Part shown: in pieces, positions 7,963 through 11,137 of the stretch
How positions within the stretch are numbered: the first letter of the stretch is position 1
Layout of the letters: every line of letters starts with the position of its first letter
The notes under the pieces: model-generated
The model's input: the letters and a program-made list of their open reading frames with translations, nothing else
The model's database searches: none
What the model was told of the DNA's origin: nothing
DNA from: an uncultured Eubacteriales bacterium
GTDB lineage: Bacteria > Bacillota_A > Clostridia > Oscillospirales > Oscillospiraceae
DNA length: 11,137 nt
Assembly: GCA_900319835.1 (NCBI GenBank)
Contig: ONPY01000080.1
Location: forward strand, 1-11,137
Direction: 5' to 3'
Translations under genes and position numbers: made by a program

Positions 7963-8157
7963 ATGGCCGCAAACGAGGACATTCGAAGCAGAGTGAAGGA
8001 GGCTGGAATTAAGCTGTGGGAGGTTGCCGAGTATCTGCGCGTTGCAGACAGCACTTTTTCCCGGCAGTTGAGGCGGGAGCTTCCCATTGACAAGAAACAG
8101 CACATCATGAATGCAATCGACAGGATCGTAGCGTGTAAGGCAGAGCGGGAGGTGTGA
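7963..8157 (+). CDS. Small HTH protein, Cro-like position
   Basis: A 64-residue protein that is the first gene of the rightward operon. Residues about 16-37 (IKLWEVAEYLRVADSTFSRQ) fit a helix-turn-helix; the C-terminus is helical and basic. The ATG has AAAGGAG (7948-7954) eight bases upstream. Small HTH proteins directly opposite the repressor commonly act as the opposing regulator in phages and conjugative elements, or help excision; which applies here is inferred. The next gene starts three bases after its stop, so they are co-transcribed. Confidence 0.82.
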   Translation: MAANEDIRSRVKEAGIKLWEVAEYLRVADSTFSRQLRRELPIDKKQHIMNAIDRIVACKAEREV

Positions 8158-8160
8158 CTT

Positions 8161-8388
8161 ATGCGGATGCGAACTGTTGATCAGGCTGCCGCGTGGCTAC
8201 GTGAGCAAGACCCTGAGACAGCTCTGACAAAGACAGCTCTGCGCCGCCTTGTTGTCACCGGCCAGCTTCCCAGCGTCCGCGTCGGACAGAAATATTTGAT
8301 TTCCCTTGAAACGCTGGAGGACTATCTTGCCGGAGCTGTCCCGCTCCCCATTCAAGCGGCATCAAACATCAGGAGGATTGAGCTATGA
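8161..8388 (+). CDS. Excisionase-like MerR-type HTH protein
   Basis: A 75-residue protein. Residues about 23-56 (TALRRLVVTGQLPSVRVGQ, then KYLISLETLEDYL) have the order of the excisionase/MerR-like winged HTH: a recognition helix, the G-x-L-P-x-x-R-V-G wing and a closing helix with a Tyr-Leu end. Such proteins bend att DNA and steer integrases toward excision. GGGAGG lies eight bases before the ATG at 8161; an ATG at 8167 is a possible alternative. Its stop overlaps the next start in ATGA. Function as the excision partner of int is likely from domain and context but unproven; it could be only a regulator. Confidence 0.8.
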   Translation: MRMRTVDQAAAWLREQDPETALTKTALRRLVVTGQLPSVRVGQKYLISLETLEDYLAGAVPLPIQAASNIRRIEL

Positions 8389-8840
8389 GCGGGAAAGAGA
8401 AAACCGCCCACGCTGTTAAGGCCAGCGAGGGCGGCGCGGGAAATCAGATCAGCGGTCAGGCTATCGGAGATCCCGATAGTGATTCTACCACATTCGGCCA
8501 TAAGCCGCAAGGGATTGCTGATCTTCTCCCCTGCGGAGCTGAAAACGCCATCAGTACAAAGGCGCTTGTACGTTTGACCGGCTGCTCCTCGGCCCGTCAG
8601 CTCCAAGGGAGAATTTCGGCAGAGCGGGCGCAAGGGGCGGTAATCTTGTCCAGTTCAACCGGAGGCTATTTTCGCCCTGCTGCCGGTGCCAAAGGGCGGA
8701 GGGAAATCAAGGAGTACATAGCCACCTTACAGGCCCGCTCTCAGAATACTCTCCGGGCGGTAGAATCGGCGAAGGAAGCACTTGACGAAATGGAGCAGGG
8801 GGCGAGCGGGAAAGAGAGGCTAGAATGTGGGCAGACGTAA
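8385..8840 (+). CDS. Hypothetical DNA-binding-like protein of mobile elements
   Basis: A 151-residue protein whose ATG overlaps the previous stop by four bases, a sign of translational coupling. The first 45 residues are low in hydrophobics and probably disordered. Residues about 52-100 resemble a winged helix: ISTKALVRLTGCSSARQLQ as a helix-turn-helix, then GAVILSSSTGGYFRP as a beta wing. The C-terminal third (REIKEYIATLQARSQNTLRA and onward) is a long charged helix that could dimerise. The arrangement resembles unnamed small proteins of clostridial prophages and conjugative elements, judged from general appearance only. A regulatory or replication-accessory role is possible; no specific function can be assigned. 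Confidence 0.78.
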   Translation: MSGKEKTAHAVKASEGGAGNQISGQAIGDPDSDSTTFGHKPQGIADLLPCGAENAISTKALVRLTGCSSARQLQGRISAERAQGAVILSSSTGGYFRPAAGAKGRREIKEYIATLQARSQNTLRAVESAKEALDEMEQGASGKERLECGQT

Positions 8841-9243
8841 AACCGCCAGGCACGTCCAGATTCGGCCGTGGCTCTCAGCAAGGCATGATTGCGAGGAGGG
8901 GCGATTTATTCAAGTAGGAAATACTCTGCTGCTGTCCAGAAAAGATGCTGACAGCAAAGAAGAGAACGCTTTTTTGATTCTCTCAACCGGCGCAAGGTTT
9001 CTCTATCTCTGCATGGCAATGGAGTCAGGTGGGCGTCCCTGTGTCACTTTCTCACACGGGGCAGCGAAGAAATACGGTATTGCCAGCTCTTCATTTGATC
9101 GAGCAATCAAGAGCCTGATAGATGCCGGCTTTGTCACTCTGGAAATGGACGATGATCTAGCGCAGTTTAAGGCGAATACCTACCGCTTTTCAAATACGTG
9201 GAAATCAAATCCCGCTCCCCATTTTGGGGAAGGTCAAGGCTGA
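8827..9243 (+). CDS. Winged-helix protein, possible replication initiator or regulator
   Basis: A 138-residue protein starting at GTG 8827, seven bases after AGAGAGG (8813-8819) and overlapping the previous gene by 14 bases. The middle (RFIQVGNTLLLS, then STGARFLYLCMAMESGG) and the segment AAKKYGIASSSFDRAIKSL with DAGFVTLEMDD look like a winged helix-turn-helix of the kind found in plasmid and phage replication proteins and DnaD-like organisers. Its last codons run through the first copy of the CCCC-ATTTT-GGGG palindrome (9217-9229), with three more copies following. A rep-type gene with repeats at its 3' end is a common origin layout, so this protein may bind them. That function is inference. 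A +1 reading frame stays open from 9224 to 9679 across its stop. Confidence 0.75.
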   Translation: MGRRKTARHVQIRPWLSARHDCEEGRFIQVGNTLLLSRKDADSKEENAFLILSTGARFLYLCMAMESGGRPCVTFSHGAAKKYGIASSSFDRAIKSLIDAGFVTLEMDDDLAQFKANTYRFSNTWKSNPAPHFGEGQG

Positions 9244-9350
9244 AACCTACCCCGTTTTGGGGAGGGGCACGGCCCTATTCTTCGATCACATTCCCCATTT
9301 TGGGGTACCAGTGAGCAGGAAAAGCGCCCACGTCCTTCCCCATTTTGGGG
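9217..9350. repeat. Four iteron-like palindromes CCCC(A/G)TTTTGGGG
   Basis: Copies at 9217-9229, 9250-9262, 9293-9305 and 9338-9350; the second has G at position 5 and the rest are identical. Each folds as CCCCA-TTT-TGGGG. Starts are 33, 43 and 45 bases apart. The first is inside the end of the winged-helix gene and the others are noncoding. They fall in different reading-frame phases, so protein coding does not explain them. An AT-rich stretch (about 9356-9368) follows the last copy. Candidate roles: replication origin iterons, operator array for the neighbouring winged-helix protein, or RNA hairpins. Confidence 0.85.
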
Positions 9351-9418
9351 TAGCTTTACTATATATAGCCATGTGTAGGCCTATAAAAACGGTCTCTTAC
9401 TCTAAGGAGGAAATGAAA

Positions 9419-9679
9419 ATGAAATCTGATTTGACCGATGAACAGGTTGAGCTTGAAATCGAGCGGCTGAGTAAATCACCACTTGTCAAGCTTGCCAGGA
9501 AAGAACAGCGCCTAAAGAATGCACGGCGCCAAAATCTCTATACCCTGCGCTATCTGGAGAAGCGCGGTCAGGAACTGAAAGATAGCGGCATTACTTATGA
9601 GAAGCTGGACGAATTGGCCCGGATGCAGCGGAATGACTATGACCCGCTCGAAGATGCTGACGGCGAGGATTGGCTTTAA
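9419..9679 (+). CDS. Hypothetical small helical charged protein
   Basis: An 86-residue protein. Although the frame is open from 9224, the start is placed at ATG 9419 because GGAGG (9406-9410) lies eight bases before it; an ATG at 9413 is only two bases from that site. The protein is almost all predicted helix: an acidic N-terminus (LTDEQVELEIERL), a strongly basic middle (KLARKEQRLKNARRQN) and an acidic end (DPLEDADGEDWL). There is no membrane or catalytic motif. I do not recognise a named family; its place after the palindromes suggests a nucleic-acid-binding or regulatory helper. Confidence 0.78.
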   Translation: MKSDLTDEQVELEIERLSKSPLVKLARKEQRLKNARRQNLYTLRYLEKRGQELKDSGITYEKLDELARMQRNDYDPLEDADGEDWL

Positions 9680-9761
9680 TCCTCCATTTTCTCAGTCCCT
9701 AAAAAAGAGCACTGAACGCCGCGAAGCTCAATAAATATCTGTGCCGCTTTTGCTGAAGCAG

Positions 9762-9884
9762 GAACAGGCGATGAACAGGCGAACACTCCCGCTCGAAGCA
9801 AGAGCGAAGCGTGAAAGCATTACCATTTTGCAGCGGCGATGTAGCGGCGACACTTCGTATTCTGAAGCCGTGAGAAAGCCGTGA
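9762..9884. repeat. Four direct-repeat pairs, each with an 11-bp period
   Basis: Within the 272 bases between genes (9680-9951) there are four different tandem pairs: GAACAGGCGA at 9762 and 9773; CGAAGC at 9794 and 9805; AGCGGCGA at 9832 and 9843; AAGCCGTGA at 9865 and 9876. All are offset by exactly 11 bases, and most share a loose GC(G/C)(G/T)GA core. A short hairpin CGCTC/GAGCG (9790-9806) lies among them. The pattern suggests a protein contacting the same DNA face on successive turns, as in an origin, transfer origin or partition site, but this is inference. Confidence 0.7.
9771..9884 (+). CDS. Possible 37-residue basic small ORF (uncertain)
   Basis: ATG at 9771 to TGA at 9882-9884, with AGGA (9760-9763) at a fair distance upstream. 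The peptide starts MNRRTLPLEARAKRES and is rich in Arg. It contains several codons unusual for this window (CGA, AGG, AGA) and lies exactly on the 11-bp repeats, which do not keep frame. It may be an accidental frame within a noncoding regulatory region; listed because the alternative is an unexplained gap. Confidence 0.25.
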   Translation: MNRRTLPLEARAKRESITILQRRCSGDTSYSEAVRKP

Positions 9885-9904
9885 TAGATCGATCGTGATA
9901 CAAC

Positions 9905-9937
9905 AACAGGGCTGGTGATGTGCTGGCCCTGTTTTTT
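9905..9937 (+). terminator. Hairpin with T-run just before the next gene: terminator or attenuator
   Basis: AACAGGGC (9905-9912) pairs with GCCCTGTT (9926-9933), followed by six T (9932-9937). The ribosome site AGGAG of the next gene starts at the very next base, so no promoter fits between them. Either the next gene depends on read-through or antitermination, or the hairpin ends a short RNA made from the repeat region. Confidence 0.75.
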
Positions 9938-9951
9938 AGGAGCACGGATAT

Positions 9952-10362
9952 ATGCTTAGTTTTGCCCAAATGGAAAAGCACTATAGGCTGCTGGAGATCA
10001 TCGACCAGTACAAGCAGCTGCTGTCTCAATGTGACACCAGCCTGCGAGCCGTGCAGCTTGACGGTATGCCCCATACTGGAACATACCAGGCGGACAAACT
10101 TGGTGAGATCCTGATCCGAAAAGAGCGGGCGCTCGAAAAGCTCCCACAGTTGGAAGCACTTGCGGCAGCCGAAGCTCCTCGGGTAGAGGAAACGATCAAG
10201 ACCGCTGCCGGTCGGGGCCGTGATGCAATCAAGATCGAGCTGATTCTTCGAGCACGGTATCAGAGCGGCAGAGATTGGCAGGAAATAGCGGAAATGATCC
10301 GAGAACCTTATGCACAGAAAGTCAAAGAGTTAGCCTTACGGCAGTTAGAAAGGGTGAATTGA
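9952..10362 (+). CDS. Sigma region 4-like HTH protein (ArpU/RinA-type late regulator candidate), first of a pair
   Basis: A 136-residue protein with AGGAG (9938-9942) nine bases before its ATG. The N-terminal half is helical and leucine-rich (HYRLLEIIDQYKQLL) and could form a coiled coil. The C-terminal part, RARYQSGRDWQEIAEMI and AQKVKELALRQLE, has the R-x-R-Y-x-x-G-x-x-W-x-x-I-A pattern of sigma-70 region 4-like HTHs seen in Firmicute phage late-gene activators and related unnamed families. It is immediately upstream of, and one base from, a second gene with the same architecture. The role as a transcription activator of late or transfer genes is inferred; the family assignment is moderate. 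Confidence 0.75.
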   Translation: MLSFAQMEKHYRLLEIIDQYKQLLSQCDTSLRAVQLDGMPHTGTYQADKLGEILIRKERALEKLPQLEALAAAEAPRVEETIKTAAGRGRDAIKIELILRARYQSGRDWQEIAEMIREPYAQKVKELALRQLERVN

Positions 10363-10363
10363 T

Positions 10364-10741
10364 ATGGCGTCGATCCCTGAGCTACTTGCAGATCGTTTTG
10401 AGCTGCTCCGGCAGTTGGAAACGGCCTATGATCTTCTGGACGCCCTGCAATCCTCCGGCACAGGAACGAAGGCAGAGGAGGCTTTTTTAACACAGAAAAT
10501 CAGCGACATTGAGGAGGCACTTGGTAAAAGTGAGACCGAGGCCGAAAAGCTGATAAACCAGCTCAAAAACGATCCTGTGGCATGGACGGTTGCCCGCCTC
10601 CGTTATATGCAGGGATATGAATGGGCGCAGGCTGCAGTTCGTGCCGGTATCTCCACTGAAACAGCAAAGAGCAGAGTATATCGATTCTATAAAAAGCAGT
10701 CGAGAAGCGGCCAAGACAGGCAATTAAAAAGCCAAAACTGA
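10364..10741 (+). CDS. Sigma region 4-like HTH protein, second of the pair
   Basis: A 125-residue protein whose ATG is one base after the previous stop, with AAAGGGTG about nine bases upstream. Layout mirrors its neighbour: a helical leucine-rich N-terminus (ELLRQLETAYDLLDAL), a charged linker, then RLRYMQGYEWAQAAVRAG and STETAKSRVYRFYKK, a sigma region 4-like HTH with recognition helix TETAKSRVYRF. The ending is basic. The pair may be diverged duplicates acting as a heterodimer, or separate regulators. In many Firmicute prophages a gene of this kind precedes the packaging genes, but the next genes are outside or on the other strand here, so the role is inferred. Confidence 0.78.
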   Translation: MASIPELLADRFELLRQLETAYDLLDALQSSGTGTKAEEAFLTQKISDIEEALGKSETEAEKLINQLKNDPVAWTVARLRYMQGYEWAQAAVRAGISTETAKSRVYRFYKKQSRSGQDRQLKSQN

Positions 10742-10824
10742 AAGCGCCTTTTGTCGTTTTCTGCTCCAACAAGAGACGGCTTGTATCTCGGTCAGAGGAG
10801 CTTTGAGGGCTTTTTACATTGAAG

Positions 10825-10860
10825 GGCAGCTATCCCGTTCCGGGGACAGCTGCCGCTTTT
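10825..10860 (+). terminator. Rho-independent terminator closing the rightward operon
   Basis: Outer stem GGCAGCT (10825-10831) with AGCTGCC (10848-10854) and inner stem CCCG/CGGG around TTC; a TTTT run follows at 10857-10860. It lies between two converging genes. On the minus strand no T-run follows, so it best serves plus-strand transcripts. The preceding 10742-10824 shows no gene. Confidence 0.75.
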
Positions 10861-10861
10861 C

Positions 10862-11029
10862 TTATTCCTGCTCCTTTTTCTGTTCTCTGGCCCGCCTCTC
10901 TGCAAGCCAGATTTCATATTCTTTTTGCACCTGTGGATCCTTAAATAGCTCTTTTGCCAGCTTGTATGTAGCAGCTAAAAGTCTTTGCCGTACTGATTCC
11001 GGGATGCGGTCATAATCAATCGCTGCCAT
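10862..11029 (-). CDS. Hypothetical 55-residue charged helical protein
   Basis: A short gene with a strong ribosome site, AGGAGGT (11038-11044 on the minus strand), nine bases before its ATG at 11029. The protein starts MAAIDYDRIPESVRQR and ends in a run of Arg, Lys and Glu (RRAREQKKEQE); it is probably fully helical with a charged C-terminal coiled segment. No known motif. It faces the preceding operon and ends against its terminator, the only leftward gene in this part of the element. Its promoter is not clear; TATAGT near 11049 is too close to the ribosome site. Confidence 0.72.
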   Translation of the reverse strand: MAAIDYDRIPESVRQRLLAATYKLAKELFKDPQVQKEYEIWLAERRAREQKKEQE

Positions 11030-11137
11030 GAATAAACACCTCCTGTTACTATATATTTGCCCCTTGATTTATGGCAGCCAGCCATAGGCATGGGACATCT
11101 CGTTGCCTAAACTGTTAGAATAGCGGGGTAATGGTCT
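11030..11137. other. Noncoding end of window with one inverted repeat
   Basis: No open frame of note is seen. TATGGC (11070-11075) and GCCATA (11081-11086) form a perfect 6-bp inverted repeat around five bases, upstream of the small leftward gene; it could be an operator. The AT-rich tract at 11047-11057 may belong to a promoter. Confidence 0.4.

Noticed and set aside
7685..8108. Minus-strand frames across the promoter switch and small HTH gene
   Set aside because: They run through the promoter and operator region and oppose a gene with a clear ribosome site; no domain is visible.
9217..9350. CRISPR array
   Set aside because: Repeats are only 13 bp and palindromic, spacers vary (20, 30 and 32 bases), the first copy is inside a gene, and no cas gene is near.
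9224..9418. N-terminal extension of the 86-residue protein back to TTG 9224
   Set aside because: No ribosome site at 9224, the segment overlaps the palindromes and the previous gene, and a strong GGAGG sits correctly before ATG 9419.
10803..11015. 70-codon plus-strand frame
   Set aside because: It crosses the terminator and lies opposite the small leftward gene, which has a strong AGGAGGT site; its Ser/Cys/Phe-rich product looks accidental.

Overview
The window joins two kinds of DNA. Positions 1 to about 5536 look like the chromosome of an anaerobic, GC-rich Firmicute. The grounds are a single-chain pyruvate:ferredoxin oxidoreductase, strong G-rich Shine-Dalgarno sites, sigma-A type promoters and a bacterial initiator tRNA. 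C/G-ending codons dominate, which suggests a gut Clostridia of the Oscillospiraceae type; the genus is a guess. From the 3' end of the tRNA to the window end the base composition and codon use become more mixed. Genes turn short and overlapping, and they encode an integrase, a repressor, an excisionase-like protein and several small DNA-binding proteins. This is the left part of an integrated mobile element whose right end lies outside the window.

Host part. The 3' portion of nifJ is cut by the window edge; the gene reads leftward from a promoter at about 3255-3283. An ABC exporter half-transporter (3472-5394) reads rightward from its own extended -10 promoter. The initiator tRNA gene (5461-5536) has its own promoter and is followed by a strong hairpin terminator.

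Element part. A tyrosine recombinase (5690-7072) reads toward the tRNA and is preceded by an overlapping XRE-family repressor gene (7050-7805). Together they form a leftward lysogeny-type operon. A compact region at 7872-7936 holds two back-to-back sigma-A promoters whose -10 boxes almost touch, flanked by a perfect 11-bp inverted repeat; this is a plausible two-state switch. The rightward operon encodes a small Cro-like HTH protein, an excisionase-like protein, a conserved-looking HTH/wing protein, a winged-helix replication-type protein and an 86-residue helical protein. Between the last two lie four copies of a 13-bp CCCC(A/G)TTTTGGGG palindrome. A 272-bp stretch (9680-9951) follows, built of short direct-repeat pairs that all have an 11-bp period and ending in a terminator hairpin. 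Two tandem proteins resembling sigma region 4 or phage late regulators (ArpU/RinA-like) come next, then a small leftward gene.

Interpretation. The layout (int and a repressor without autoprotease on one strand; xis, a replication-type gene and iteron-like repeats on the other, next to a tRNA att site) fits a prophage, an integrative conjugative or mobilizable element, or a phage satellite. No structural, terminase, relaxase or conjugation gene is visible, so the class is left open.
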